A stretch of DNA of 64,000 bases from Pragia fontium DSM 5563 = ATCC 49100 (GTDB lineage: Bacteria > Pseudomonadota > Gammaproteobacteria > Enterobacterales > Enterobacteriaceae). Where the stretch lies: positions 53,776 through 117,775 of the forward strand of contig NZ_FOLW01000003.1 of the NCBI RefSeq assembly GCF_900112475.1. The letters are read 5' to 3'. This document shows positions 51,590 to 63,044 of the stretch, piece by piece (position 1 is the first letter of the stretch; every line of letters starts with the position of its first letter). Both the position numbers and the translations under genes were made by a program. A model generated the notes under the pieces. The model saw nothing but the letters and a program-made list of their open reading frames with translations, was not told the DNA's origin and did no database searches.

Positions 51590-52087
51590 ATGGAGCCGAC
51601 ACAAATGACTCCACGACGCCCCTATCTGTTACGGGCTTTTTATGACTGGTTGATCGATAACCAGTTAACACCACATTTAGTGGTGGATGTCTCCATCCCT
51701 GGGATTTCTGTTCCGATGGAGTTTGCCCGTGACGGACAGATCATTTTAAACGTTGCTCCCCATGCCGTTGGCAATCTTGAACTGGGTAACGATGAAATTC
51801 GGTTTAATGCCCGCTTTGGTGGCATCCCTCGTCAGGTTCAGGTTCCTTTGGCTGCGGTACAGGCCATTTATGCCCGTGAAAATGGTGCAGGTACCATGTT
51901 TGAGCCGGAGCCAGATTATCTGGTATCGGCGCTGGAACAAGATGACGAGGTCACCAGCAGTGATAGACCTGAAACATCGATGCGTTTGGTTTCAGATGAG
52001 CAAGCGAAAGTCTCTGATGATAATTCCGGTGATGATGAACCACCTCAACCGCCACGGGGTCGCCCGGCGCTGAGGGTTGTTAAATAG
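51590..52087 (+). CDS. sspB: ClpXP protease specificity-enhancing factor SspB
   Basis: SspB delivers ssrA-tagged proteins to ClpXP. The 165-residue protein has an N-terminal substrate-binding domain at about 5-110 (RPYLLRAFYDWLIDNQLTPH, IRFNARFGGIPRQVQVP), a flexible acidic linker and the ClpX-binding tail RGRPALRVVK. ATG 51590 aligns with E. coli; a GTG one codon upstream also opens the frame. Confidence 0.97.
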   Translation: MEPTQMTPRRPYLLRAFYDWLIDNQLTPHLVVDVSIPGISVPMEFARDGQIILNVAPHAVGNLELGNDEIRFNARFGGIPRQVQVPLAAVQAIYARENGAGTMFEPEPDYLVSALEQDDEVTSSDRPETSMRLVSDEQAKVSDDNSGDDEPPQPPRGRPALRVVK

Positions 52088-52121
52088 GTTTATCGGCATA
52101 TCGAGTTTAAAATGCAGGCTT

Positions 52122-52153
52122 AAAAAAGGCGGATATCATAATCCGCCTTTTTT
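52122..52153. terminator. Bidirectional terminator between sspB and gltD
   Basis: AAAAAAGGCGGAT (52122-52134) and ATCCGCCTTTTTT (52141-52153) make a perfect 13-pair stem with a six-base loop. Runs of A and T on both sides serve the convergent genes. Confidence 0.92.
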
Positions 52154-52201
52154 GTTTTTAACCTGTGTCTGACGTATTGATTAACTATCAAAGCCAGAAT
52201 A

Positions 52202-53623
<1,422 letters not shown>

Positions 53624-53634
53624 TTATCTTCCTC

Positions 53635-56600
53635 TTATTGCGCCTGAATCCGCAGCTCAGCGCTGGAACGGCTACGATGGCCAAGTAGCGCTTTGATATC
53701 GCTGGACTTGGGTTTAACTAACACAAATTTGCTGGCCCACTGAGACCAGTTGGCAAGAATATCTTCAGCTCTGGCGGATCCGGTATGTTGGATATGTTCG
53801 GTTAACAACCCACGCAGATGTTCTTCATGGATCGCCAACTCATCGACCGCCAGCACTTCAACCAGTTCCGGATTCACACGTTTACGGAACTCATCATCCT
53901 GATCTAACACATAGGCAAAGCCGCCGGTCATACCTGCGCCAAAATTGATACCGGTACGGCCAAGAATACACACAATACCTCCAGTCATATACTCACAGCC
54001 GTTATCACCGATTCCTTCAACCACGGTAATCGCGCCAGAGTTACGCACCGCAAAACGTTCACCGGCTCGACCAGCGGCAAATAATTTACCACCGGTGGCA
54101 CCGTACAGGCAGGTATTGCCAATAATGGCGGCTTCGTGACCGACAAAGGCTGAACCAACTGGTGGGCGGATAATAATAGTACCGCCGGCCATTCCTTTGC
54201 CGACGTAGTCGTTGGCGTCACCGGTTAAGGTCAACTCAACGCCGCCAGCATTCCAGACGCCAAAGCTTTGACCGGCAGTACCGTTAAAATGGACTTTAAT
54301 CGGATCGCCAGCCAGACCTTGATCGCCGTGCTTTTCGGCAATGGCACCGGACAGTGAAGCGCCAACAGAGCGGTCGGTATTACGGATATCAAAGTAGAAG
54401 GATTTACTCTGTTTTGCCTGAATATAGGGTTCAGCCTGACTGAGTAGCGTTTGATTGAGTATGCCTTTATCAAACGGTGGATTGTTCTCGGTGCAGTACA
54501 GCGCTTTACCCGGATGAGGTTGGGCACTGTAGAGCAGTGAGGACAGATCCAGCTTCTGCTGTTTAGCTGAGAAACCATCCAGCTCAATCAGCAGATCGGT
54601 ACGGCCAATTAAATCGGTCAACTGGCGAATACCCAACTCTGCCATAATCATGCGGGTTTCTTGAGCGATAAATTGGAAGTAGTTGATCACGCGTTCCGGT
54701 AAACCATGGTAGTGATCGGCCCGTAGCTTCTCATCCTGTGTTGCTACGCCAGTCGCGCAGTTGTTCAGGTGGCAGATACGTAGATATTTACACCCCAGCG
54801 CAACCATCGGGCCGGTACCAAAGCCAAAGCTCTCAGCACCGAGGATTGTCGCTTTAATGATATCCAGACCAGTTTTCAGCCCACCATCGACCTGGAGGCG
54901 AATCTTATGGCGTAGGCCGTTTGAGACCAGCGCCTGTTGGGTTTCTGCCAGACCCAATTCCCATGGGCTACCGGCATATTTTACCGAACTTAGCGGGCTG
55001 GCGCCGGTACCGCCATCGTAGCCAGCGATGGTGATGAGATCGGCATAAGCTTTCGCTACGCCAGTGGCGATAGTGCCAACACCCGGCTCGGACACCAGTT
55101 TGACGGAGATCATCGCCTTGTGATTCACCTGCTTCAGATCGAAAATCAGCTGGGCTAAATCCTCAATCGAATAAATATCATGGTGAGGGGGTGGTGAAAT
55201 CAAGGTGACACCGGGCACCGAATAGCGCAGTTTAGCGATATATGGCGTCACTTTATCGCCGGGAAGCTGACCGCCTTCACCGGGCTTAGCACCTTGTGCC
55301 ACTTTAATTTGGATCACGTCGGCATTAACCAAATAGGCTGGCGTAACGCCGAAACGACCTGAGGCCACTTGCTTGATACGCGACACCTTATTAGTGCCAT
55401 AGCGCACCGGATCTTCGCCACCTTCGCCGGAGTTGGATTTTCCTCCGATAGTGTTCATGGCAATCGCCAGCGACTCATGGGCATCCGGGCTTAGGGCACC
55501 GATGGACATGGCCGCGGTATCGAAACGGGAAAACAGCGACTCGGCAGGCTCCACTTGATCGATGGCAATAGCCTGTGCTTCATCCTGTGGTTTTAAGGCT
55601 AATAAATCACGCAGGGTGGTGACCGGACGCTTATTCACCAAGTCGGCATAGGCTTGATAATCCTGATAGTTGCCGGATTTCACCGCTGCTTGTAGGGTAG
55701 ATACCACATCGGGGTTGTAAGCGTGATATTCACCGCCGTGAACAAACTTCAGTAAACCGCCCTGATCCAGCGGCTTACGCTTGAGCCACGCACGCTTAGA
55801 CAGGTTGATTAAATCCTGCTGGAAGTCGCTAAAGCTGGCACCGCCTATTCGGCTGGAAACGCCTTTAAAACATAGGGCGGTCAATTCGTCATGCAGGCCA
55901 ACGGCTTCAAATAGCTGGGAGCAACGATAAGAGGCGACGGTAGAGATGCCCATTTTGGACATAATTTTGTACAGTCCTTTATTGATGCCGTTACGATAGT
56001 TCAGCATCACGGCACGCTGACTCTTCTCAATCACCTCGGTTTCTACCATTCTGGCCAGCGTTTCATAGGCCAGATAAGGATAGATCGCGGTGGCACCAAA
56101 ACCCAGCAGGACCGCAAAATGATGCGGATCGCGGGCGCTGGCGGTTTCGACAATGATGTTGGCATCACAACGCAGGTTGGCTTCAACCAGACGGGTTTGC
56201 AGCGCACCCACCGCCATTGGCGCCGGAATCGGTAAACGATCGGCGGCAATATTACGGTCGGACAGCACAACCAATACAGTTCCCTGACGGACTTTCTTTT
56301 CTGCCTCTTCGCACATCGCCACAATAGCGGCCTGCAGATCCATTTTTTCCGGGTTATAGGTGATATCAACGGTATCTGCGCGGTAATACTCCTCTTTCAG
56401 CGTAGTGAGCTGAATAAAGTCGGAATAGAGTAACACCGGAGAGGTGAAGCTTAAGCGGTGAGCTTGGCCTTCCGCTTCACAAAACACATTCATTTCACGA
56501 CCAATATTGGTGGCCAGTGACATGACATGGGCTTCACGCAATGGGTCGATGGGTGGATTAGTGACTTGAGCGAACTGCTGGCGGAAGTAGTCATAAATAA

Positions 56601-58098
56601 TACGCTGCTTACTGGACAGCACGGCAAACGGCGTATCATCTCCCATGGAGCCAGTGGCTTCTTGACCGTTTTCTCCCAGTACCCGGATAACCTGCTCCAG
56701 CTCTTCATTGCTGTAGGCAAACTGTTTTTGATAGGTCTCCAACAGGGCGTCATCAAATTCACGATCGCCGATTTGCTCATCAGGCAGGGTTTCACAAGGG
56801 GTGAGCTGACGAACGTTTTTATCCATCCAACTGAGGTAAGGGTGGCGGCTTTTCAGGTCGTTATCGGTTTCATGAGTGCGCAGAATTTTTCCTGTGCGGG
56901 TATCGATAACCATCAGTTCGCCGGGCCCAACGCGGCCTTTCTCCACCACTTCGTCCGGCTGGTAATCCCAAATGCCAACTTCTGAGGCGCAGGTGATCAG
57001 CTTATCTTTGGTGATCACATAGCGGGCAGGGCGTAAGCCATTACGATCCAGATTACAGGCGGCATAGCGGCCATCTGACATCACGATACCGGCTGGGCCA
57101 TCCCACGGTTCCATATGCATGGAGTTAAAGTCGAAGAAGGCGCGTAGCTCTTCATCCATATCTGGGTTGTTTTGCCATGCTGGTGGCACTAACAGACGCA
57201 TGGCGCGAATCAGATCCATACCACCGCTGAGGAATAGCTCCAGCATATTATCTAATGAACTGGAGTCAGAGCCGGTTTCATTAACGAAGGGGGCGGCGTC
57301 CTGTAAATCGGGGATTAGCGGCGTTTTAAACTTATAAGAGCGGGCTCTGGCCCACTGACGGTTACCAGTAATGGTATTGATTTCGCCATTGTGCGCTAAA
57401 TAGCGGAACGGCTGTGCCAACTGCCAGCGGGGTACGGTATTGGTAGAGAAGCGCTGGTGGAACAAACAGATGGACGACTCCAGACGCAGATCGGCTAAAT
57501 CCAGATAGAAGCGCGGCAGATCGACGGGCATACATAAGCCCTTATAAATGCTGACCACGTTGGACAGGCTGCAAACGTAGAACGTGTCGTCCGTCACCCG
57601 TTTTTCAATACGGCGGCGTGCCATAAACAGGCGGCGTTCCATATCCAGTGAGCGCCAGCCGGCCGGTGCGTTAACAAAAATTTGTTCGATGCGCGGTAGG
57701 GAAGAGAGGGCGATTTCACCCAGCATATCTGGATTGGTTGGTACCACGCGCCAGCCAATAATTGACAAGGTTTCGCGCTGTAGTTCTTCTTCTACAATTT
57801 TACGGCTGGCTTCGGCTTCTTCTGGATCTTGGCTGAGAAATAACATGCCCACCGCATAGTTCTTGGCCAGACGCCAACCCTGCTCTTCCGCCACCAGACG
57901 GAAAAAGCGATCGGGCTTTTGCAGTAACAGGCCGCAGCCATCACCGGTTTTGCCATCTGATAATATCGCGCCGCGGTGTTGCATGCGTGACAGGCCATGG
58001 ATAGCCGTTCTGACAACTTTATGACTTGGTTCACCTTCGATGTGGGCGATAAGGCCAAAACCACAGTTGTCACGTTCTTTCGACGCGTCGTATAACAT
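53635..58098 (-). CDS. gltB: Glutamate synthase (NADPH) large subunit
   Basis: GltB transfers the amide of glutamine to 2-oxoglutarate, the GOGAT reaction central to ammonia assimilation. The ATG at 58098 (MLYDASKERDNCGFG) gives 1487 residues and an 11-residue propeptide before the catalytic Cys12, shorter than the roughly 42-residue leader of E. coli. Domains in order are a class II glutaminase (about 12-430), a central domain, the FMN-binding synthase barrel with the 3Fe-4S cysteines in GCKYLRICHLNNC, and the C-terminal GXGXG beta-helix. A TTG five codons upstream opens the frame but lacks homology. Expression in E. coli depends on Lrp; the 727-base upstream gap probably holds its control region. 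Confidence 0.98.
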   Translation of the reverse strand: MLYDASKERDNCGFGLIAHIEGEPSHKVVRTAIHGLSRMQHRGAILSDGKTGDGCGLLLQKPDRFFRLVAEEQGWRLAKNYAVGMLFLSQDPEEAEASRKIVEEELQRETLSIIGWRVVPTNPDMLGEIALSSLPRIEQIFVNAPAGWRSLDMERRLFMARRRIEKRVTDDTFYVCSLSNVVSIYKGLCMPVDLPRFYLDLADLRLESSICLFHQRFSTNTVPRWQLAQPFRYLAHNGEINTITGNRQWARARSYKFKTPLIPDLQDAAPFVNETGSDSSSLDNMLELFLSGGMDLIRAMRLLVPPAWQNNPDMDEELRAFFDFNSMHMEPWDGPAGIVMSDGRYAACNLDRNGLRPARYVITKDKLITCASEVGIWDYQPDEVVEKGRVGPGELMVIDTRTGKILRTHETDNDLKSRHPYLSWMDKNVRQLTPCETLPDEQIGDREFDDALLETYQKQFAYSNEELEQVIRVLGENGQEATGSMGDDTPFAVLSSKQRIIYDYFRQQFAQVTNPPIDPLREAHVMSLATNIGREMNVFCEAEGQAHRLSFTSPVLLYSDFIQLTTLKEEYYRADTVDITYNPEKMDLQAAIVAMCEEAEKKVRQGTVLVVLSDRNIAADRLPIPAPMAVGALQTRLVEANLRCDANIIVETASARDPHHFAVLLGFGATAIYPYLAYETLARMVETEVIEKSQRAVMLNYRNGINKGLYKIMSKMGISTVASYRCSQLFEAVGLHDELTALCFKGVSSRIGGASFSDFQQDLINLSKRAWLKRKPLDQGGLLKFVHGGEYHAYNPDVVSTLQAAVKSGNYQDYQAYADLVNKRPVTTLRDLLALKPQDEAQAIAIDQVEPAESLFSRFDTAAMSIGALSPDAHESLAIAMNTIGGKSNSGEGGEDPVRYGTNKVSRIKQVASGRFGVTPAYLVNADVIQIKVAQGAKPGEGGQLPGDKVTPYIAKLRYSVPGVTLISPPPHHDIYSIEDLAQLIFDLKQVNHKAMISVKLVSEPGVGTIATGVAKAYADLITIAGYDGGTGASPLSSVKYAGSPWELGLAETQQALVSNGLRHKIRLQVDGGLKTGLDIIKATILGAESFGFGTGPMVALGCKYLRICHLNNCATGVATQDEKLRADHYHGLPERVINYFQFIAQETRMIMAELGIRQLTDLIGRTDLLIELDGFSAKQQKLDLSSLLYSAQPHPGKALYCTENNPPFDKGILNQTLLSQAEPYIQAKQSKSFYFDIRNTDRSVGASLSGAIAEKHGDQGLAGDPIKVHFNGTAGQSFGVWNAGGVELTLTGDANDYVGKGMAGGTIIIRPPVGSAFVGHEAAIIGNTCLYGATGGKLFAAGRAGERFAVRNSGAITVVEGIGDNGCEYMTGGIVCILGRTGINFGAGMTGGFAYVLDQDDEFRKRVNPELVEVLAVDELAIHEEHLRGLLTEHIQHTGSARAEDILANWSQWASKFVLVKPKSSDIKALLGHRSRSSAELRIQAQ

Positions 58099-58825
58099 GT
58101 TGATGCTCCCCAATTACCCCAGTGTGTGCTGTTTCTGATGTTGTTATCTGGTTATTTTTGTTGTTTGTTGATGACGCCCAATATAGCGCGCACTCGTTTT
58201 ACGCGCGTTAATCAACCACGCTATTGTTTAGCCTAAAAAACATTAATTAGCCTGTCCGGAGAGGGAATGTATCGTCGGTGTGCTCATACACGGATTGAAT
58301 ACATCTCGTCATTGCTATTTGATAACAGAACCCGATCCTTTGGTTCTGAAAACGACTACTCACTCAACTTAATATAGAAAGAGAATTCAGGTCAAATATG
58401 TTGTCTGAAATGCGATATTGAAGGGTTTTGTTGTTATCATTATGAAATAAAATGATTTTATCTTGTATATGAGATTATTGTTTTATTTTTATGCCACATT
58501 AAAGTGTGAGCTAAGTCACTATAAGTTGGCGTGGGAATTAATCTCATATCCTCCTTAATAGATTTAATCTGGTGTTATATCCTTATTTTTTAATTATATT
58601 TGGCATTTAATGGTGTTATTTGTGATAAATATGTTATCGGTTGGTCGAACATCGGTATGAAAAGAAATCATAATTCGGCCAAATAGTTTATTTAGGCTTA
58701 TATCGCAGATTGAACTGAACAAACAGAGCGATCGAATTGATCTCTATCACCCTGATAAGGCGGAATTAAAGGTAGTCTGTCAGCATTTAACACGATTACC
58801 AGAGCAGATAATACTTCGAAAAACC
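58099..58825. other. Divergent intergenic region gltB / yhcC
   Basis: This 727-base AT-rich region must contain the gltB and yhcC promoters and possibly Lrp sites. The last roughly 130 bases before yhcC stay open in the yhcC frame with coding-like triplets but have no start codon. No other gene or RNA was recognised. Confidence 0.5.
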
Positions 58826-59752
58826 ATGCAATTACATCAACATGTCAATATGTTTAGCGCTGATTTACAGCGACGTTACGGTGAGAAAATTCACAAACTG
58901 ACGTTACACGGCGGATTTAGTTGTCCGAACCGCGACGGGACCGTGGGGCGTGGTGGCTGTACTTTTTGTAATGTGGCTTCATTTTCTGATGAAACCATGC
59001 AGTACCAAAGTATTGCCGAACAGTTGGTGCAGCAGGCGGAAAAGGCCGATCGGGCTAAACGTTATCTTGCTTATTTTCAGGCTTATACCAGCACCTATGC
59101 TGAAATTTGTCTGCTGCGCGATATGTATCAGCAGGCGCTTTCTTTGGCGAATATGGTGGGAATCTGTGTGGGAACCCGGCCTGATTGCGTCTCTGAAGCG
59201 GTGCTGGATTTACTGTCTGGCTATTGCGAGCAAGGGTATGAAGTATGGCTGGAGCTGGGTCTGCAAAGTGCCAATGATAAAACGCTGAAGAGAATCAACC
59301 GCGGTCATGATTTTGCCTGCTATCAGGCTACGGCGATTGCGGCGCGTCAGCGCGGTATTAAAGTATGTACTCATCTTATTGTCGGGTTACCGGGGGAAAA
59401 CGCTCAGGATAACCTTGAGACGATGGCTCGTGTGGTCGACACCGGTACCGATGGTGTGAAGCTACATCCGTTGCACATTGTCACTGGCAGTATCATGGGA
59501 AAAGCATGGCTAGCCGGGCGTCTTTCCGCTTTGGAATTGGACGAATATGTTCAGATTGCCGGGGAGATGATCAGACATACGCCGACAGAGATTATTTATC
59601 ATCGAATCTCTGCCACTGCTCGACAACCAACCTTACTGGCACCGCTGTGGTGTGAATATCGTTGGGATGCCATGAACGCCATTGCAAACTATTTGATTGC
59701 AAAGGGCAATCAAGGCTCTGCGCTTGGGCAGATTTTGATTCCGCATACATAA
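58826..59752 (+). CDS. yhcC: Radical SAM protein YhcC
   Basis: YhcC is a radical S-adenosylmethionine protein of the Elp3-like TIGR01212 group. Its substrate is not established. The 308-residue sequence matches E. coli YhcC throughout. The cluster cysteines are Cys33, Cys45 and Cys48 in FSCPNRDGTVGRGGCTFC (CX11CX2C). Later family segments are CVGTRPDCVSEAVLD, EVWLELGLQSAND and CTHLIVGLPGE. It lies between gltB and arcB, the same position as in E. coli. Confidence 0.95.
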   Translation: MQLHQHVNMFSADLQRRYGEKIHKLTLHGGFSCPNRDGTVGRGGCTFCNVASFSDETMQYQSIAEQLVQQAEKADRAKRYLAYFQAYTSTYAEICLLRDMYQQALSLANMVGICVGTRPDCVSEAVLDLLSGYCEQGYEVWLELGLQSANDKTLKRINRGHDFACYQATAIAARQRGIKVCTHLIVGLPGENAQDNLETMARVVDTGTDGVKLHPLHIVTGSIMGKAWLAGRLSALELDEYVQIAGEMIRHTPTEIIYHRISATARQPTLLAPLWCEYRWDAMNAIANYLIAKGNQGSALGQILIPHT

Positions 59753-59837
59753 TCAGATTGATGACATTGATATAGCCAGATCTTCCCGATGTGTGCTTTA
59801 CTTGTTGGTCGTGTTGGTACTTCACATTTTTATTTAT

Positions 59838-59874
59838 CGCCAGGTCGCATTTGGTGCGATGGCGGTGATTTTTA
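59838..59874 (+). terminator. Possible terminator between yhcC and arcB
   Basis: CGCCA and TCGCA pair with TGCGA and TGGCG to form a ten-pair stem with a two-base bulge, followed by GTGATTTTTAC. It is plausible for yhcC, but its position just upstream of arcB also allows an attenuator role. Confidence 0.5.
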
Positions 59875-59931
59875 CGCTATTATTCCGGCTCAGCAATAAG
59901 ATATCCGGTTAGAAAAATTTCGGGAGTGACA

Positions 59932-62256
59932 ATGAAGCAACTGAGAAAACTGGCCCAATACTACGTCGATGCGATGGTAAAATTGGGGCTGGTACGCTTT
60001 TCTCTTCTTTTAGCGTCGATTATTATCATTCTCGCCTTTATCGTACAGATTTCCGTCACTATCTTATTGCACGGTGAAATAGAGCGTATTGATATTATTC
60101 GCTCCATCTTTTTTGGGTTGTTGGTAACGCCGTGGGCGGTTTATTTTCTCTCCATCGTGGTGGAGCAACTGGAAGACTCTCGTCAACGTTTAGCTAATCT
60201 GGTTGAAAAGCTGGAGGAAATGCGCGATCGCGATCGACAGCTTAATCATCAACTACGGGATAATATCGAGCGACTGAATCAGGAAATCGGTGAACGGATT
60301 AAGGCGGAAGAGGCGAGAGAACAAGCCATTGAAGATTTACAGATAGAAATCGTTCAACGCCAACAGGCTCAAATTGAGTATGAACAACAGTCGGTCTTTT
60401 TACGCTCCTTCCTCGATTCTTCGCCAGATCTGGTTTATTACCGCGACGAACGCGGCCAATTCTCTGGCTGTAACCGAGCAATGGAATTACTGACCGGCCG
60501 CAGTGAAAAACAGCTTATTGGCCTGACGCCCAATGATATTTACAGCAAAGACGTAGCGGAAAAAGTAATTGAAACTGACGATAAGGTTTTTCGTCATAAT
60601 GTTTCCCTCACTTATGAACAGTGGTTGGTTTACCCTGACGGGCGTAAAGCCTGTTTTGAAGTGCGAAAAGTCCCCTTTTATGCTTTGGATGGAAAACGTC
60701 ATGGCCTAATGGGGTTTGGCCGCGATATTACCGAGCGTAAGCGCTATCAGGATGCATTGGAGAAAGCCAGCCGGGATAAGACCACCTTTATCTCTACTAT
60801 TAGCCACGAGCTTAGAACCCCCCTTAACGGCATTGTTGGCTTAAGCCGTATTCTGCTGGATACCGAACTCAATCAAGAGCAGCTTAAATATCTGCGCACG
60901 ATTTATGTCAGCGCCACCACATTGGGCTATATCTTTAACGATGTGATTGAGCTGGACAAAATTGAACGGCGAAAAACCCAGTTGGAAGTGGCACCGGTTG
61001 ATTTAATCAACTTCCTTTCCGATCTGGAAAATCTGTCCGGACTGCTGGTTGAAGCTAAGGGATTAACCTTTACTCTGGAATATAGCCAGCATCTACCTGA
61101 ATTTATTATGACTGACGGTACCCGCCTGAGACAGATTCTATGGAATTTGATCGGTAATGCGGTGAAGTTTACCAGTCAGGGCGGCATTACCGTTCGCTTA
61201 CGTCATGAAGGGGAAGACCGCTTCTATTTTGAAGTGGAGGACTCGGGGATTGGTATCCCGCAGGAGGAGATCGATAAGATTTTCGCCATGTACTATCAGG
61301 TACCCAGCCAACACGGTGGTCGCCCGGCAACCGGAACCGGAATTGGGCTGGCGGTATCTCTGCGACTGGCTCAGGCGATGGGGGGAGACATTTTTGTTAA
61401 GAGTGAAGTGGGTAGGGGAACAACCTTTACCGTATTTATTAAAGCACCGGCAGCGATTAAAGAAGCGCCTCAGAAAGAAGAGTTACCTTCACCCCATTTA
61501 AGGGTATTATTGGTAGAAGATATTGAGCTTAATGTGATAGTTGCCCGCTCGGTTTTAGAAAAATTGGGGCATACTGTTGACGTTGCGATGACCGGAACGG
61601 AAGCGCTGAATAAGTTTAAACCGGCAGCCTATGATTTATTGCTACTGGATATTCAGCTACCGGATATGACAGGTTTTGATATCGCGAAACAAATTAGAAA
61701 TACTTATGCTACCGAAGAGATTCCTCCATTAGTTGCGCTAACGGCCAATGTGTTAAAGGATAAAAAAGAGTATTTAAACTCAGGGATGGATGATGTACTC
61801 AGTAAGCCGCTCTCAGTGCCGGAGTTAATGGTTGTCATCAGAAAAATCGGAAGTGCCCAACAGAAAGTTTTACCTAATTTACAGGAGCAAGGCGCGATGA
61901 AGTCCAATGAGTCTATACTCGATTTAACCATGTTAGAGCAGTATATGGAGTTAGTTGGTCCACAGCTTATTCTTGACGGTCTGACCATGTACGAACAAGT
62001 GATGCCGGGCTATTTAGCGCTACTTGAGTCGAATATGACGGCTAAAGATGAAAAAGGCATTACTGAAGAAGCGCATAAAATTAAAGGGGCTTCAGGTTCT
62101 GTTGGGTTAAAACATATTCAGCAACTGGCTCGTCAAATTCAAACGCCAACGCTACCGGCTTGGTGGGACAATGTGGAAGAATGGTTCGATGAGATGTCGC
62201 TTGAATGGCGTAACGATGTTGCCGTGTTACGTGCCTGGGTTGACGCGCAAGGGTAA
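59932..62256 (+). CDS. arcB: Aerobic respiration control hybrid sensor kinase ArcB
   Basis: ArcB senses the redox state of the quinone pool and phosphorylates ArcA under low oxygen. The ATG at 59932 gives 774 residues. It has two membrane helices at about 20-44 and 57-76, a coiled-coil linker with a PAS domain (about 155-275) and the kinase region with His292 in STISHELRTP. The ATPase domain, a receiver domain with Asp573 in LLLDIQLPDM, and a C-terminal HPt domain with His715 in EEAHKIKGASG follow. These correspond to the three phospho-relay residues of E. coli (292, 576, 717). It is fully intact. Confidence 0.98.
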   Translation: MKQLRKLAQYYVDAMVKLGLVRFSLLLASIIIILAFIVQISVTILLHGEIERIDIIRSIFFGLLVTPWAVYFLSIVVEQLEDSRQRLANLVEKLEEMRDRDRQLNHQLRDNIERLNQEIGERIKAEEAREQAIEDLQIEIVQRQQAQIEYEQQSVFLRSFLDSSPDLVYYRDERGQFSGCNRAMELLTGRSEKQLIGLTPNDIYSKDVAEKVIETDDKVFRHNVSLTYEQWLVYPDGRKACFEVRKVPFYALDGKRHGLMGFGRDITERKRYQDALEKASRDKTTFISTISHELRTPLNGIVGLSRILLDTELNQEQLKYLRTIYVSATTLGYIFNDVIELDKIERRKTQLEVAPVDLINFLSDLENLSGLLVEAKGLTFTLEYSQHLPEFIMTDGTRLRQILWNLIGNAVKFTSQGGITVRLRHEGEDRFYFEVEDSGIGIPQEEIDKIFAMYYQVPSQHGGRPATGTGIGLAVSLRLAQAMGGDIFVKSEVGRGTTFTVFIKAPAAIKEAPQKEELPSPHLRVLLVEDIELNVIVARSVLEKLGHTVDVAMTGTEALNKFKPAAYDLLLLDIQLPDMTGFDIAKQIRNTYATEEIPPLVALTANVLKDKKEYLNSGMDDVLSKPLSVPELMVVIRKIGSAQQKVLPNLQEQGAMKSNESILDLTMLEQYMELVGPQLILDGLTMYEQVMPGYLALLESNMTAKDEKGITEEAHKIKGASGSVGLKHIQQLARQIQTPTLPAWWDNVEEWFDEMSLEWRNDVAVLRAWVDAQG

Positions 62257-62282
62257 CCTATAACGTCAAGTGAAGACAAAGC

Positions 62283-62303
62283 GGCAAAGTCAGAGGACTT
62301 GCC
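62283..62303 (+). other. Hairpin downstream of arcB
   Basis: GGCAAAGTC and GACTTGCC pair with one bulged A around AGAG. No T run follows, so termination is doubtful. The arcB-elbB gap (134 bases) is where E. coli encodes the small RNA ArcZ, which is not recognisable here. Confidence 0.3.
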
Positions 62304-62390
62304 ACATCAGCTGGCGCGAATCATTATTGTGAGCGTCAGCGATTATCAGATGAATAAATAAGAACGAAGAGTGTGTAAGAGGAGTTATCA

Positions 62391-63044
62391 ATGAAACGGG
62401 TTGCCGTTGTATTAAGTGGATGTGGTTTTTTAGACGGTGCAGAGATTCACGAGTCGGTATTAACGCTGTTGGCGTTAGACCGTGCCGGAACCGAAGTAAC
62501 CTGTTTTGCACCAGACCAGCCTCAGGCTCAGGTCATCAATCATTTTACCGGTCAGCCTTCTACCGAAAGTCGTAACGTCTTGACCGAATCTGCACGTATT
62601 GCACGGGGAAAAATCCAGCCGCTCTCTCAGGCTGATGCAGGGTTATTTGACGCTCTGATTGTACCGGGTGGTTTTGGTGCAGCGAAAAATCTGAGTAGCT
62701 TTGCCACTCAGGGAGCCGAATGCGACATCAATCCAGATTTGGTTCGCTTGGTTAAGGCGATGCATCAAGCCGGTAAGCCAATGGGCTTTATCTGTATTGC
62801 ACCGGCCTTGTTACCTAAAATGCTGGGTGTTCCGGTACGTTTAACCATAGGTAATGATATTGATACCGCTGAACTCATTGATGAGATGGGGGGAGAGCAC
62901 GTCACTTGCCCGGTTGATGATATCGTGGTCGATGAAGAGCAGAAAGTCGTGAGCACGCCAGCTTATATGTTGGCACAGGGTATTGCTGAAGCCGCGCAAG
63001 GTATTGATAAGTTGGTTGCCAGGGTACTGGTTCTGAGCGAATGA
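62391..63044 (+). CDS. elbB: Isoprenoid biosynthesis glyoxalase ElbB
   Basis: ElbB is a DJ-1/PfpI-fold protein reported to have glyoxalase activity and once linked to early isoprenoid steps. The 217-residue protein matches E. coli ElbB in length. The nucleophile-elbow cysteine is Cys135 in [11 protein letters not shown], and the block [16 protein letters not shown] is characteristic. GGAG lies upstream. It overlaps the mtgA start by four bases. Confidence 0.95.
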   Translation: MKRVAVVLSGCGFLDGAEIHESVLTLLALDRAGTEVTCFAPDQPQAQVINHFTGQPSTESRNVLTESARIARGKIQPLSQADAGLFDALIVPGGFGAAKNLSSFATQGAECDINPDLVRLVKAMHQAGKPMGFICIAPALLPKMLGVPVRLTIGNDIDTAELIDEMGGEHVTCPVDDIVVDEEQKVVSTPAYMLAQGIAEAAQGIDKLVARVLVLSE

